Below, in pieces: positions 41,972 through 51,605 of a stretch of 64,000 nt of DNA. Location: positions 445,525-509,524 of the forward strand of contig NZ_BMTO01000003.1 of the NCBI RefSeq assembly GCF_014649715.1, given 5' to 3'. Both the position numbers and the translations under genes were made by a program. The notes below the pieces were generated by a model, which was not told where the DNA came from, made no database searches, and saw nothing but the letters and a program-made list of their open reading frames with translations. This stretch comes from Streptomyces lateritius. Its GTDB lineage: Bacteria > Actinomycetota > Actinomycetes > Streptomycetales > Streptomycetaceae. Numbering within the stretch: position 1 is the first letter of the stretch; each line of letters opens with the position of its first letter.

Positions 41972-43370
41972 CGGTTCCGGCGCGCACGACCCCGGCCTCG
42001 TCACCCGCCCTGACGCCCGCCTCGTCCACGCCCTCCCCCTCCGAGAGACCCGCGAGCGCGGCGGCCGGGTCCGGGTCCGCCGGGCCGGCCGGCACCCAGG
42101 CGCCCCGTTCCTTGCGGTAGGGCCACCAGCGACCGTCCGCGCCCACCCGCAGCTGCGCGTCCGCGCCGACCACCGTCCAGCGCCCGGCCCCGGCCGGCCT
42201 CAGCACCGGCCGCTCGGCCTCCTCCCAGGCCTCCGCGAGCACCGCCCCCGCCCGGACCGTCGCCTCGCGGCCGGGCTTCCACTCCTCCTCCAGCACGGAG
42301 AGGGCGGCCGCACCTCCGAACCGCCACGCGCGCGTGGCGAGGTCCAGCTCCGCCCGACGCCGCCCGGAACCGGCGGCCAGCCGCTCGGCGATCCACGGCG
42401 GGGGCGCCCCCGCGGCCAGACGCACCGCGTCCTGATCGGCCCTCAGGGGCGTTTCGGCAGGCGCGTGGCCCGGAGCGAGGGCCTCGGCCAGCATCCGGTG
42501 CGCCCGGGCGGCCGCGTCCGCCGCCAGGAACCGCAGCGCCGCCGGATCGAGGCCGGGCTCCGGAGCCGTCTCGGTGTCGAGTGACGGCGGCTCGCCCGGG
42601 GCCGGCGGCAGCGTGGGCGGGAGGGGCAGCGGCGGCAGGATGTCCCGCGCGGCGAACGCCTCCTCGGCGCTCACCCCCTCCACAACGGATCCATTCCCCA
42701 CGGACCCCTCTCCAGCGGCACGTTCCCGGGCGGCACGTTCCCCGGCGGCGCTGCGTTCCTGCAGCGCCGCCAGGAGCGCCCGCTCGCCGCGCCCCCGCAT
42801 CAGCAGCAGCACGAACGGGTCCTCGTCGAGCAGCCGCGCCACCTCGTAGCAGAGCGCCGCCGTGTGCGGGCAGTGGTCCCAGGCCTCACAGCCGCACTCG
42901 GGCTCCAGGTCGCCGATGCCCGGCAGCAGTTCGAGCCCCGCGGCGGCCGCGTCCTCCACCAGGTGCGGTGGCATCTCATGGTCGAGCAGGGCCGCGATGT
43001 GCCCCGCGCTCTCCACCGCCAGGTCCAGGAGCCGGTCCCACTCCGCCTCCGACAGCTCCTGCAGCAGCACATCGCTGCGGTACGCGGTGCCGTCGCGGTC
43101 CTTGACGACCGCCGTGATCCGGCCCGGCCGTACCGAGACCGCACCCACCGCGCCCGCTCGCGCGTGCCGGCGCCCCTTCTTCAGCTGCTCGCCGTCGAGG
43201 GCGGTGTCCTCGAGCGCCTTCAGCCACGCACGGCCCCACCAGGTCCGGGCGAAGGCCGCGCCACGAGCGGGCGGCAGCGCGGCGAAAGTCCGCTCCTCGT
43301 CCCGCCCGTTACGCCCGTCCCTCCGCTCCTCGTTCCGCTCGTCGTCGTGCATGCCGTCGTACGCGCTCAT
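41952..43370 (-). CDS. SWIM zinc-finger protein
   Basis: A 472-residue protein. The SWIM motif (CxC...CxH) is CGCEAWDHCPHTAALC near residues 155-170, a zinc-binding element that mediates DNA or protein contacts. Before it are AFARTWWGRAWLKALEDTAL and GAVGAVSVRPGRITAVV, the normal opening of the family; after it are DEDPFVLLLMRGRGER and a long Ala/Glu-rich region. The C-terminal 150 residues hold a Trp-rich segment (GRWWPYRKERGAWVP). The ATG at 43370 overlaps the helicase stop as ATGA, so the two are translated together. SWIM proteins partnered with SNF2 helicases are common in actinobacteria; their joint function is not established. Confidence 0.9.
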   Translation of the reverse strand: MSAYDGMHDDERNEERRDGRNGRDEERTFAALPPARGAAFARTWWGRAWLKALEDTALDGEQLKKGRRHARAGAVGAVSVRPGRITAVVKDRDGTAYRSDVLLQELSEAEWDRLLDLAVESAGHIAALLDHEMPPHLVEDAAAAGLELLPGIGDLEPECGCEAWDHCPHTAALCYEVARLLDEDPFVLLLMRGRGERALLAALQERSAAGERAARERAAGEGSVGNGSVVEGVSAEEAFAARDILPPLPLPPTLPPAPGEPPSLDTETAPEPGLDPAALRFLAADAAARAHRMLAEALAPGHAPAETPLRADQDAVRLAAGAPPPWIAERLAAGSGRRRAELDLATRAWRFGGAAALSVLEEEWKPGREATVRAGAVLAEAWEEAERPVLRPAGAGRWTVVGADAQLRVGADGRWWPYRKERGAWVPAGPADPDPAAALAGLSEGEGVDEAGVRAGDEAGVVRAGTVTGAGP

Positions 43371-46342
43371 CGGCCGGCCCCTCCATCCCCTCGCAGCTGG
43401 ACCAGATCCGCCAGCTCGGCATCGGTCAGTTCGGTCAGTGCCGCCTCGCCTCCGCCGAGCACGGCGTCGGCCAACTCCCGCTTGCGCAGCAGCATGGCGG
43501 CGATCCGGTCCTCGATCGTGCCCTCGGCGATCAGCCGGTGGACCTGGACCGGCTGGGTCTGCCCGATGCGGTACGCCCGGTCGGTGGCCTGGGCCTCCAC
43601 CGCCGGGTTCCACCAGCGGTCGTAGTGCACGACATGGCCGGCCCGGGTGAGGTTGAGACCGGTGCCCGCCGCCTTGAGCGAGAGCAGGAAGACCGGCACG
43701 TCGCCGTCCTGGAAGCGGGCGACCATCGCCTCGCGCTCGGCCACCGGCGTACCGCCGTGCAGGAACTGGGTCCGTACACCGCGCGCCGCCAGATGCCGTT
43801 CGAGCAGCCGCGCCATCCGCACGTACTGGGTGAAGACCAGCACGCTTCCGTCCTCCGCGAGGATCGTGTCGAGGAGCTCGTCGAGGAGTTCCAGCTTCTC
43901 CGAACGGCCCTCGATCCGCGGGCGTTCCTCCTTCAGGTACTGGGCGGGGTGGTTGCAGATCTGCTTGAGGCCGGTCAGCAGCTTCACCACCAGACCGCGG
44001 CGCTCCATGCCGCCGGCCTCGGCGATCGCCGCGAGGGTCTCCCGCACCACCGCCTCGTAGAGCGCCGTCTGCTCCTTCGTCAGGGAGACGGCACGGTCGG
44101 TCTCCGTCTTCGGCGGCAGTTCGGGTGCGATGCCGGGGTCCGACTTGCGGCGGCGCAGCAGGAACGGGCGGACGAGCGCGGACAGGCGTGCGGCGGCGGC
44201 CGGGTCCTCACCGCCCTCAACGGCCGAGGCGTGGCGGGAGCGGAAGGTGCCCAGCCGGCCGAGCAGGCCGGGCGTGGTCCAGTCGAGGATCGCCCACAGC
44301 TCGGAGAGGTTGTTCTCGACGGGCGTGCCGGTCAGGGCGACGCGCGCCTTGGCGCCGATGGTGCGCAGCTGCCGGGCCGTGGACGAGTACGGGTTCTTGA
44401 CGTGCTGGGCCTCGTCCGCCACGACCATGCCCCACGGGATCCGCGCCAGTTTCTCCGTGTCGAGCCGCATGGTGCCGTACGTGGTGAGGACGAACTCTCC
44501 TTCCGCCAGGTCGTCCAGGGCACGGTCCGGTCCGTGGAAGCGGCGTACGGGCGTGTCGGGCGCGAACTTCTCGATCTCCCGCTGCCAGTTGCCCATGAGG
44601 GAGGTGGGGCAGACGACGAGGGTCGGACCCGCGGTGGAGGGATCGCCCTGCCGGTGCAGGTGGAGCGCGATGAGCGTGATCGTCTTGCCCAGGCCCATGT
44701 CGTCGGCGAGGCAGCCGCCGAGGCCCAGGGAGGTCATCCGGTGCAGCCAGTTCAGGCCGCGCAACTGGTAGTCGCGGAGCGTCGCGGCGAGCGCGGCGGG
44801 CGGGCCGACCTCCTGCGGGCCGCCCTCGGGGTCGGTGAGGCGGGCGCGCAGCCGTTCGAGCGCGCCCGTGGCCTGCACCTCGACCCGTCGGCCGTCGACC
44901 TCGGTCGTGCCGGTGAGGACGGCGCCGAGCGCGTCGACGGGCGTGAGCTTGCGGTCCTGGGCCTGGCGGGCACGGCGCACCTCGGCCGGGTCGACCAGCA
45001 CCCACTGGTCGCGCAGCCGGACCACCGGCCGGTCGGCCTCGGCGAGCCGGTCCAGCTCAGCCCTCGTCAGCTCCTGGTCGCCGATGGCGAACCGCCAGTT
45101 GAAGGCGAGCAGCGCGTCGGCGGAGAGGAACGAGGGCAGCTCGGAGGAACGGTGATCGGTGGTGGGGCGTGTGTCGCCTTCACTCTCGGTGCGCCGGCCG
45201 GGGTCTTCGTACGAGCCGGCGTCCGGGTACGCCTCGGTGGAGGTTGCCTCCCTGGTCCGGGGGGTCCCTTCCTCGTCCGCGGGGCCGATCAGCACGCGGG
45301 ACGTGAGCCGGTGCGCCAGGTCGCGCGGCCAGTGGACCTGCACGCCCGTGGCGCTCAGGGCCCGTGCCGCCGGGCCGAGCAGCTCCGTGATCTCCTCATC
45401 GGCCAGCTCGACGGCGTCGGGGACGGCCGCCGTGAGGAGCGGGGTCAGCGGTGGCCAGGCACGGGCGGCGCGGCGGAGGGCGAGCAGCGCGTCCATCCGG
45501 GCGCGGGGCCCGAACGCGCCGCCGACCGGACCGGATCCGGCCCACACGTCGGCCGCGTCCACGACCAGGGCCGGGTCGCTGACGCTGTGCATCTGGAGCA
45601 CGGCACGGAAGGCCGGCGCCTCGCGCGCGGTCAGCCCCGGTAGTTCGACGCGCAGCGAGAGCCGTACGCCCGCGTCGTGGCCCGCCGCCACGTCCGCCGC
45701 CCACGCCCGCTGTCCGGGCAGCTCCTGCGGCGCGTCCGCGGCGAAGGCGGGCCCGCCCGCGGCGAGGGGCGCGGCCGGGGTGCGCGGCAGGCCGTCCACG
45801 ACGGCGTCCACGAAGGCGCGCAGCAGCCCCTCGGGCTCGGGCAGCAGCAACTCCCCTTCGCCGGCGACGGGTACGGCGTGGGCCGACGGGGGCATCGAAG
45901 CGGCGAGCGTCCGCAGCTCTCCCAGTTCGTCGGGGCCCAGCGGCCCGGCACGCCACGCGTCGCGGTCGGTGGCGGTGAGACCGGGCAGGAGCAAGCCCTT
46001 CGCCACGAGCTGCAGGGCGAAGAGGGCGGCGGCGCCCCAGAAGGCGGTCGCGGGGGAGGAGTGCTCGGAGAAGCGGGCGCGCGTGAGGGCCGGCAGGGCG
46101 TCCCGTACGGGAAGCAGAAGCGCGGGGACGGTGTGGGGGCGGACGTCGTCGCCCACCACCGTCAGCTCTTCCGGCCCGGCCTCCGTCCACTGGTCCGGGC
46201 ACTCGTCCGTCCACGGGCCTGTCGGCCGGTCCGTCCGCCGGTCCCTCGGCCAGAAGGCGATCCGGCCGGCGCGGGGCGGATCGGAGGGCAGGAAGACGGC
46301 GGAGCGGCGGACGAGTTCATCGAGTCTCAAAGACGGCGACAA
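43367..46342 (-). CDS. SNF2/Swi2-family DNA helicase-like ATPase
   Basis: A protein of about 991 residues. The N-terminal half is a family-specific region (LPSDPPRAGRIAFW, the end of FLSADALLAFNWRFAIGDQE). The C-terminal half is a complete SNF2 ATPase: LRDYQLRGLNWLHRM, DDMGLGKTITLIAL (motif I), VVADEAQHVKN (II), VALTGTPVEN (III), then helicase_C with VFTQYVRMARLLERHL, LSLKAAGTGLNLTRA and QATDRAYRIGQTQPVQVHRL (VI). It translocates on double-stranded DNA using ATP. The start is uncertain: TTG 46342 has GAGGA six bases upstream and is used here; GTG 46345 and TTG 46354 are also in frame. It forms one unit with the SWIM gene through ATGA overlap. Confidence 0.93.
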   Translation of the reverse strand: MSPSLRLDELVRRSAVFLPSDPPRAGRIAFWPRDRRTDRPTGPWTDECPDQWTEAGPEELTVVGDDVRPHTVPALLLPVRDALPALTRARFSEHSSPATAFWGAAALFALQLVAKGLLLPGLTATDRDAWRAGPLGPDELGELRTLAASMPPSAHAVPVAGEGELLLPEPEGLLRAFVDAVVDGLPRTPAAPLAAGGPAFAADAPQELPGQRAWAADVAAGHDAGVRLSLRVELPGLTAREAPAFRAVLQMHSVSDPALVVDAADVWAGSGPVGGAFGPRARMDALLALRRAARAWPPLTPLLTAAVPDAVELADEEITELLGPAARALSATGVQVHWPRDLAHRLTSRVLIGPADEEGTPRTREATSTEAYPDAGSYEDPGRRTESEGDTRPTTDHRSSELPSFLSADALLAFNWRFAIGDQELTRAELDRLAEADRPVVRLRDQWVLVDPAEVRRARQAQDRKLTPVDALGAVLTGTTEVDGRRVEVQATGALERLRARLTDPEGGPQEVGPPAALAATLRDYQLRGLNWLHRMTSLGLGGCLADDMGLGKTITLIALHLHRQGDPSTAGPTLVVCPTSLMGNWQREIEKFAPDTPVRRFHGPDRALDDLAEGEFVLTTYGTMRLDTEKLARIPWGMVVADEAQHVKNPYSSTARQLRTIGAKARVALTGTPVENNLSELWAILDWTTPGLLGRLGTFRSRHASAVEGGEDPAAAARLSALVRPFLLRRRKSDPGIAPELPPKTETDRAVSLTKEQTALYEAVVRETLAAIAEAGGMERRGLVVKLLTGLKQICNHPAQYLKEERPRIEGRSEKLELLDELLDTILAEDGSVLVFTQYVRMARLLERHLAARGVRTQFLHGGTPVAEREAMVARFQDGDVPVFLLSLKAAGTGLNLTRAGHVVHYDRWWNPAVEAQATDRAYRIGQTQPVQVHRLIAEGTIEDRIAAMLLRKRELADAVLGGGEAALTELTDAELADLVQLRGDGGAGR

Positions 46343-46607
46343 CACATTCCTCAAATTTGACTACTGGGCCGAGCGGCCGAGGGTACCTGACGAGACCCCC
46401 CTCCCGCCCCGCGAGCCGCCGTGACCTGGATCACCTCGCTCTTCCTCCGGCCCCGTCCGGGGGGAGCCAGCCCCACCCCCGCCCCTGGGCAAGCCCCCCG
46501 GAACCCCGGGGGATGACGCCATGGCCGCGCACGATCACCGATCCGTAGGTTCGAAGGAATCCGGGCGGACCGCGTCCGGGCCCCGCCCACGGACACCGGA
46601 GACCGCC

Positions 46608-47687
46608 ATGCCACAGGCCCCCGCCACGCTCACGGCGCCCGATCGGAGCACCACCGTCAGGAGAGGGGGCGGCAGCGAGTTCGCCCCGCTCCTGCGCACC
46701 GTCAAGGAGCAGGGGCTCCTCGAGCGCCGGGCCGGCTGGTACGCACGCGGGATGGCCGTCAACTTCCTCGGCTTCGCCGCCGTCGTCGCCGCTCTGGTGC
46801 TGCTCGGTCCCTCCTGGTGGGCGCTCCTCCTCGCCGTCCCTCTCGCGCTGCTCTCCGCGCGCGCCGCCTTCGTCGGACACGACGCCGGCCACGCGCAGAT
46901 CAGCGGCGACCGGAGGCGCAACCGGATCATCCAGCTCGTCCACGCCGACCTCCTGCTCGGCATGAGCCAGGAGTGGTGGAACGACAAGCACAACCGCCAC
47001 CACGCCAACCCCAACCACCTGGAAAAGGACCCGGACGTGGCGGCCGACATCCTCGTGTTCGCCCAGCACCAGACCGCAGGCCGGACCGGGGTGCGCGGCT
47101 GGCTCACCCGCCACCAGGCGTGGCTGTTCTTCCCGCTGACCACCCTCGAGGGCATCGCTCTCAAGGTGTACGGATTCCAGGCCCTGTTCTCCAAGGGCGG
47201 GCCGTTCCGCACCCGGCGTGAGCGGCTCGTCGAGGGCGCCCTGCTGCTCGCCCACGTCGTCGGCTACGCGACCCTGCTTCTGGTCACCCTCACCGTCGGC
47301 CAGGCGCTCCTCTTCGCCCTCGTCCACCAGATGCTCCTCGGACTCCACCTGGGTCTGGCCTTCGCCCCCAACCACAAGGGCATGGAGATGCCGGGCGCAC
47401 ACCCGGACGGCGACAGCTGGGGCCACCTGCGCCGGCAGGTGCTCACCTCGCGCAACATCCGTGGCGGCGTCCTGACCGACTGGTTCCTGGGCGGCCTGAA
47501 CTACCAGATCGAGCACCACCTCTTCCCGAGCATGCCCCGGCCTCATCTGCGCCTCGCCCAGCCCGCCGTGCGTGCGCACTGCCGCACACTGGGTATCCCG
47601 TACACGGAGACCGGCTTCATCGAGTCCTACCGGCAGGCGCTGGGCCACCTGCACGAGGTCGGCGAGCCGCTCCGTACGGCGGCCTGA
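46608..47687 (+). CDS. Membrane fatty acid desaturase
   Basis: A 359-residue integral membrane diiron desaturase. The three histidine boxes are HDAGHAQ (about residue 90), HNRHHANPN (about 130) and QIEHHLFPSMPR (about 305). Hydrophobic segments lie at 50-85 (two helices around LVLLGPSWWALLLAVPLALL) and 205-245. The box spacing and the QIEHH form are those of acyl-lipid front-end or acyl-CoA delta-type desaturases, which introduce a double bond into fatty acyl chains using O2 and an electron donor. No ferredoxin or reductase gene is adjacent. GGAGA precedes ATG 46608. The 265-base gap to the divergent helicase has TTGACT at 46357-46362, with no good -10. Confidence 0.93.
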   Translation: MPQAPATLTAPDRSTTVRRGGGSEFAPLLRTVKEQGLLERRAGWYARGMAVNFLGFAAVVAALVLLGPSWWALLLAVPLALLSARAAFVGHDAGHAQISGDRRRNRIIQLVHADLLLGMSQEWWNDKHNRHHANPNHLEKDPDVAADILVFAQHQTAGRTGVRGWLTRHQAWLFFPLTTLEGIALKVYGFQALFSKGGPFRTRRERLVEGALLLAHVVGYATLLLVTLTVGQALLFALVHQMLLGLHLGLAFAPNHKGMEMPGAHPDGDSWGHLRRQVLTSRNIRGGVLTDWFLGGLNYQIEHHLFPSMPRPHLRLAQPAVRAHCRTLGIPYTETGFIESYRQALGHLHEVGEPLRTAA

Positions 47688-47724
47688 CGGCCCCGTACCC
47701 CCGCCCGAGAAGGAGGCGTCACCC

Positions 47725-47907
47725 ATGACGGCACGGACCAAACTGGTGATCGGAGGAGTGGCCGTAGGCCTTCTCCTGATGCCCCTGATCGGGTTCTGGA
47801 TGTCACTGCTGGTGATGCTCGGTGTGCCCGCCGTGGCCTACCTGGCCCTGGACCCGAGCCAGCGGCGCAGGCTGCGCAGGGTCTCGCGCAAGCAGATCGA
47901 CCGCTGA
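47725..47907 (+). CDS. Small membrane protein, 60 residues
   Basis: A 60-residue protein with two adjoining hydrophobic stretches (KLVIGGVAVGLLLMPLIGFW and MSLLVMLGVPAVAYLAL) and a basic tail (SQRRRLRRVSRKQIDR). AAGGAGG about seven bases before ATG 47725 supports translation. It lies 37 bases after the desaturase in the same direction and may be co-transcribed with it. No family name is known to me. Confidence 0.75.
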   Translation: MTARTKLVIGGVAVGLLLMPLIGFWMSLLVMLGVPAVAYLALDPSQRRRLRRVSRKQIDR

Positions 47908-47987
47908 CGGAAGGGTTGATCCCGGGCGAGAGACCGTGTCGTAGGGTCGGAGGTGATCATCTGTTCGGGAGAGGGGAGCTGCGCGTC

Positions 47988-48548
47988 ATGAGCACGGACC
48001 GAGGCGTGGGCGGTACGGTCACGGCGGTCAGCAGCAACGGCGTGTACTCGTTCACCAAGCCGAACCGGGACGGCATCACGCTGCTCGCCGGGCTCGGCGT
48101 GGAGGGGGACGTCCACGCGGGCGTCACGGTCAAGCACCGCTCTCGCGTGGCGAAGGACCCGACGGTGCCGAACCTGCGGCAGGTCCATCTCATCCACGCG
48201 GAGCTCTTCGACGAGGTCGCCGGTTCAGGCTTCGAGGTCACCCCCGGCGATCTCGGCGAGAACATCACGACCCGAGGCATCGACCTCCTCGCCCTGCCGA
48301 CCGGCACCCGGCTGCGTCTCGGCGCCGAAGCGGTCGTGGAGGTCACAGGACTGCGCAACCCTTGCGCTCAGATCGACAAATTTCGGCACGGGCTGCTCAA
48401 GAAGGTCCTCGGTCGCGACGAGAACGGGCAGATCGTCCGCAAGGCCGGGATCATGAGCATCGTGCTCACCGGCGGAGTGGTGCGGCCCGGCGACCCGGTC
48501 GCGATCGAGCTCCCGGCCGGGCCGCACTGTCCCCTGGAGATGGTCTGA
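47988..48548 (+). CDS. MOSC domain-containing protein
   Basis: A 186-residue single-domain MOSC protein of the YiiM-like type. Signatures are GLGVEGDVHAG, NLRQVHLIHAELFDEV, VTPGDLGENITTRGIDLLAL, LPTGTRLRLGAEAVVEVTGL and RNPCAQIDKF with the conserved Cys. MOSC domains bind molybdenum cofactor and handle sulfur transfer or N-hydroxylated compounds; the substrate here is unknown. A GGGGAG site lies seven bases before ATG 47988. Hydrophobic export signals are absent, so it is cytoplasmic. It faces the convergent tannase-like gene 49 bases away. Confidence 0.93.
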   Translation: MSTDRGVGGTVTAVSSNGVYSFTKPNRDGITLLAGLGVEGDVHAGVTVKHRSRVAKDPTVPNLRQVHLIHAELFDEVAGSGFEVTPGDLGENITTRGIDLLALPTGTRLRLGAEAVVEVTGLRNPCAQIDKFRHGLLKKVLGRDENGQIVRKAGIMSIVLTGGVVRPGDPVAIELPAGPHCPLEMV

Positions 48549-48597
48549 GCCTCGGCTCCGCCACCGCTCCTGCGTGCGGAGCTCAGCGTGCGGCGCC

Positions 48598-49980
48598 TCA
48601 GCTCCGCCCCTCCAGCGCGCAGGAGTTGACCACGTCACCGCCCGCCGGCCGTGCGATCGTGCGGTCCGCGGGCGGAGCCGTACCCTCCTCGACCCACTGG
48701 GTGAGTGCCGCGAAGGCCGAGCGATAGCAGGGCAGGATCGGCCGCAGCCGGTCCGGGTAGGTGTCGTACAGGCCGTCGGTGTGCGTGCCGTCCTGAACGG
48801 TGTAGTACCGGTGCAGGCCGCCCCGGCCGCGGTCGTCGATCATCCGCGCGTACACGTCGGAGTCGGTCGCGATGGGCAGCAGCGTGTCGAGGTCGCCGTG
48901 GAGCGTGATCAGCGGCTTGCCGATCCGGCCGGTCAACGCGACCTTCGCGACCGCCCGGTGCACGGACGCGGGTCGTGAGCCGTAGTCGTACGAGGCGTCC
49001 GAGGCGCACGCGGCGAGGATCCGCTCGACCGTCGAACCGGCTGTGGAGCCCGGACAGCCCGGGTCGTACGACGGGTCGAACTCGGCCCGGAAGATCTTCT
49101 GCGTCAGCCCCCAGTACGCCTTCTCGTGGTAAGGCCACAGGAAGCGTGAGCCCGGTGCGAAACCGGCGTCGATCAGGTCCTCGTCAGCCGCTTGCCCGAG
49201 GGACCGGGCGACGGTCACCGGCAGACTCGTCAGCAGGTTGGGCCCACGGGTCGTCCACAGGACCCCCTCCCAGTCGACCCCGCCGTCGTAGAGCTCGGGG
49301 CGGTTCTCCAGTTGCCAGCGGGTGAGATAGCCGGCGTTGGAGACGCCCGTCATGTACGTGCGCTGCGGGGCCCGGCCGTAGCGCTGCCGTACGACCTTCT
49401 TGGCCGCACGGGTCAGCTCGGTCACCCGGTGGTTCCACTCGGCGACCGCGTCGCCGGGCCGACGTCCGTCGGTGAAGAAGTCCGGTCCGGTGTTCCCTTT
49501 GTCGGTGGCGGCGTACGCGAAGCCCTGGGCGAGGACGTGGTCGGAGATGAGCGTGTCGGTGGAGTACTGCCGCCGGGTGCCGGGGGCGCCGGTGACGACC
49601 AGACCGCCGTTCCAGTTCTCGGGCAGCCGGATCACGAACTGGGCGTCGTGCGCCCAGCCGTGTGTGGCGTTGAGGTGTGACTCGTCGGGGAAGTAACCGT
49701 CGATCTGCAGACCTGGCACGCCGGACGGGTTCCTGGTGCCCTTCGCGGAGAGACCGGCCTGGTCGGCCATGTCGGTGTACGCAGTGCCCGCGAGGCCCGT
49801 CGTCGTCAGATCACCGAGACAGGCGGTCCGCTGGTGTTCCGCGCCGGGGACATCGATCCGGGGCAGCGCCGCACAGGGGCCCGGCGGGGCGGGCTCGGCC
49901 CCCGCCGGAGTGGCGGGGCCGACGGCGGTCAGCCCGGTCAGGAGCACGGCGAGCAACGGGACGCCTCGGAACAGGCGCAT
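48598..49980 (-). CDS. Secreted tannase/feruloyl-esterase-like alpha/beta hydrolase
   Basis: A 460-residue precursor with a signal peptide (residues 1-28, RLFRGVPLLAVLLTGLTAVG ending PAGA). The mature enzyme looks like a tannase/feruloyl esterase or related hydrolase: FVIRLPENWNGGLVVTGAPG, the nucleophile elbow GVSNAGYLTRW (Ser near residue 218), a Cys-bearing lid (CPGST, ILAACASD), the acid residue in TLHGDLDTLLPIATDSD, and the His in VQDGTHTDGLYD. It is predicted to cleave esters outside the cell; the substrate is unknown. ATG 49980 has GGAGG six bases upstream. No partner gene is adjacent. Confidence 0.85.
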   Translation of the reverse strand: MRLFRGVPLLAVLLTGLTAVGPATPAGAEPAPPGPCAALPRIDVPGAEHQRTACLGDLTTTGLAGTAYTDMADQAGLSAKGTRNPSGVPGLQIDGYFPDESHLNATHGWAHDAQFVIRLPENWNGGLVVTGAPGTRRQYSTDTLISDHVLAQGFAYAATDKGNTGPDFFTDGRRPGDAVAEWNHRVTELTRAAKKVVRQRYGRAPQRTYMTGVSNAGYLTRWQLENRPELYDGGVDWEGVLWTTRGPNLLTSLPVTVARSLGQAADEDLIDAGFAPGSRFLWPYHEKAYWGLTQKIFRAEFDPSYDPGCPGSTAGSTVERILAACASDASYDYGSRPASVHRAVAKVALTGRIGKPLITLHGDLDTLLPIATDSDVYARMIDDRGRGGLHRYYTVQDGTHTDGLYDTYPDRLRPILPCYRSAFAALTQWVEEGTAPPADRTIARPAGGDVVNSCALEGRS

Positions 49981-50161
49981 GGACGGCCTCCGGTGGACGA
50001 GGGAAAGGGGGTTCGCCGCACATCGTGCGGGGCACTCCTTCCGCGCGGCCATGGTCCCGGACCACACCTCGGGTCTCTGGCCCGTGTGGCTCGCGCGCTC
50101 GCTTGGCCGGTGTGGCTCGCTGGGCCCGGCGGGTGGTCCGTGTCGCCCTGCGGCGTCCGGG

Positions 50162-51058
50162 TCAGGAGGGGCGCACCGCCATCGCGTCCAGCGCCTCCAG
50201 GAGGGCGGGCAGCTTCGTACCACGAGCCACGGGGAGGACCTCGCGGGGCTCGTCGTCCAGGAGGACGAAGGCCATGTCGTCGGTCCGTGCCACCAGCGAC
50301 CAGCCGGGGCCGTCCGCGCGGAGCATCCGCGCCCCGCCTGCGGCGAAGCTGGACCGCACCCGGCCGACCGGGGGTGGCTCTTCCAGATACCCGCGCAGTT
50401 CGGCGAGAGCGCGGCGGACACCGTCGTACGGGTCGTGCGGCTCCTGTGGGTCGTGCGGACGGTCCGAGCCTGCGTCTGTGCCTGCGTCTGTGCCTGTGCC
50501 CGGGCCTGCTTCCGTGTCGCTGTCGACGGTGCCCTCGTCGTCCATCTGGGACCGCCAGGCGGCCCACTGCAACGCGACCTCGTCGGCGCCGAGACGCCGC
50601 TGCGCGGGCCCCCAGGTGTCGGCGGACGGAGGGGCCAGCGGGGCGCGGTCGCCCTCCTCCGGCTCCGGGTCGTGCGGGGCGGGGAGGTCGGGGGCGGCCG
50701 AGGCCACCGCGAGCGGCCAGCCGGGGAGCGCGGCCACGACCGAGCGCTCGTCGGGGGAGAGCTCGTACTCCATCCCGCAGTCCCAGGAGGCGATGGCCAC
50801 CGCGACGAGCGACACGTCGTCGACGATCACGGTCCACCGGGCGCCCGCGCCGTCCTGGCCGAGCACGAGCCCGTACCCCTCGGCGTACGGTTCCAGGTCC
50901 AGCGCCGCGCACGCCGCCGGATAGTCGTCGCCCAGGACGCTCGGGAACTGCGCGGGCGTCAGCAGCACCGCCGTCAGCACGTACAACGCGTCGTCGTCGG
51001 TGCCGTCGATGCCGCCGGCCTCTGCGGCGTTCTCGGCGGTACGGTCCGTCCCACCCAC
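50162..51058 (-). CDS. Hypothetical actinobacterial protein
   Basis: A 298-residue soluble protein of unknown function. Residues 20-120 form one alpha/beta unit (YPAACAALDLEPYAEGYGLV, WTVIVDDVSLVAVAIASWDC). A linker rich in Asp, Thr, Gly and His follows (175-205, with a TDAGTDAGSD repeat). The C-terminal unit has GWSLVARTDDMAFVLLDDEP and LPALLEALDAMAV. No catalytic motif is visible. The GTG at 51058 is chosen because GGGGAGG lies five bases upstream; longer in-frame starts lack a site. The 97 bases to the next gene upstream hold nothing notable. Confidence 0.75.
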   Translation of the reverse strand: MGGTDRTAENAAEAGGIDGTDDDALYVLTAVLLTPAQFPSVLGDDYPAACAALDLEPYAEGYGLVLGQDGAGARWTVIVDDVSLVAVAIASWDCGMEYELSPDERSVVAALPGWPLAVASAAPDLPAPHDPEPEEGDRAPLAPPSADTWGPAQRRLGADEVALQWAAWRSQMDDEGTVDSDTEAGPGTGTDAGTDAGSDRPHDPQEPHDPYDGVRRALAELRGYLEEPPPVGRVRSSFAAGGARMLRADGPGWSLVARTDDMAFVLLDDEPREVLPVARGTKLPALLEALDAMAVRPS

Positions 51059-51155
51059 GGCAGCCTCCCCATCTGGTCGTCGGCGCACCTTAACCAGTGG
51101 GTAACCCACACGTCGAGAGTCTCCGGCCGTAAGTGGTGCGGCCGATTCCGTACGC

Positions 51156-51500
51156 TCAGGCCTCGGGGGCTTCTGAGCCCCCTGAGAATTCCGGGAGCCC
51201 GAGCAGCGACCGGGCCACGGTACGCGGGGACTGGTCACGCTCGCGTGCGAGCGCGATCACGGCCCGGCAGGCCAGCTCGTTGACGCCGAAGGAGAGCGCC
51301 TCCGGCTGGACCCAGGTGACGGCCTCGTCGATCTGGTCCTGGTCCTCCTCCACGCAGCCGACCACATAGGTCGCCGCCGCCTCGAAGATGTTGTGCGGCC
51401 GACGCCCCCGGGGAGCCTTCCGCGGCCGCGTACGGGACTGGTCCGGCGCTCGCCGTGCGGTCGGCAGGAGGGTGCGGAGTAGCGCTCGCATACGGGCCAT
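51156..51500 (-). CDS. Small hypothetical protein
   Basis: A 114-residue protein. The first 40 residues are Arg/Pro-rich (MRALLRTLLPTARRAPDQSR), followed by a helical domain: HNIFEAAATYVVGCVEEDQD, QIDEAVTWVQPEALSFGVNE and LACRAVIALARERDQSPRTV. No family is recognised. The start is uncertain; ATG 51500 follows GAGAGG by nine bases, and an in-frame GTG at 51551 would add 17 residues. It is on the same strand as its neighbours. Confidence 0.65.
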   Translation of the reverse strand: MARMRALLRTLLPTARRAPDQSRTRPRKAPRGRRPHNIFEAAATYVVGCVEEDQDQIDEAVTWVQPEALSFGVNELACRAVIALARERDQSPRTVARSLLGLPEFSGGSEAPEA

Positions 51501-51605
51501 GGCCTGCCGCCTCTCCCGGACACGGCTGCCCGGCACTTCCACGGTAGACACGGAAGTGCCGGGACAGAAGGGTGCGGCGGGCGTCTTGCTTGCGTTACTG
51601 CTGCT

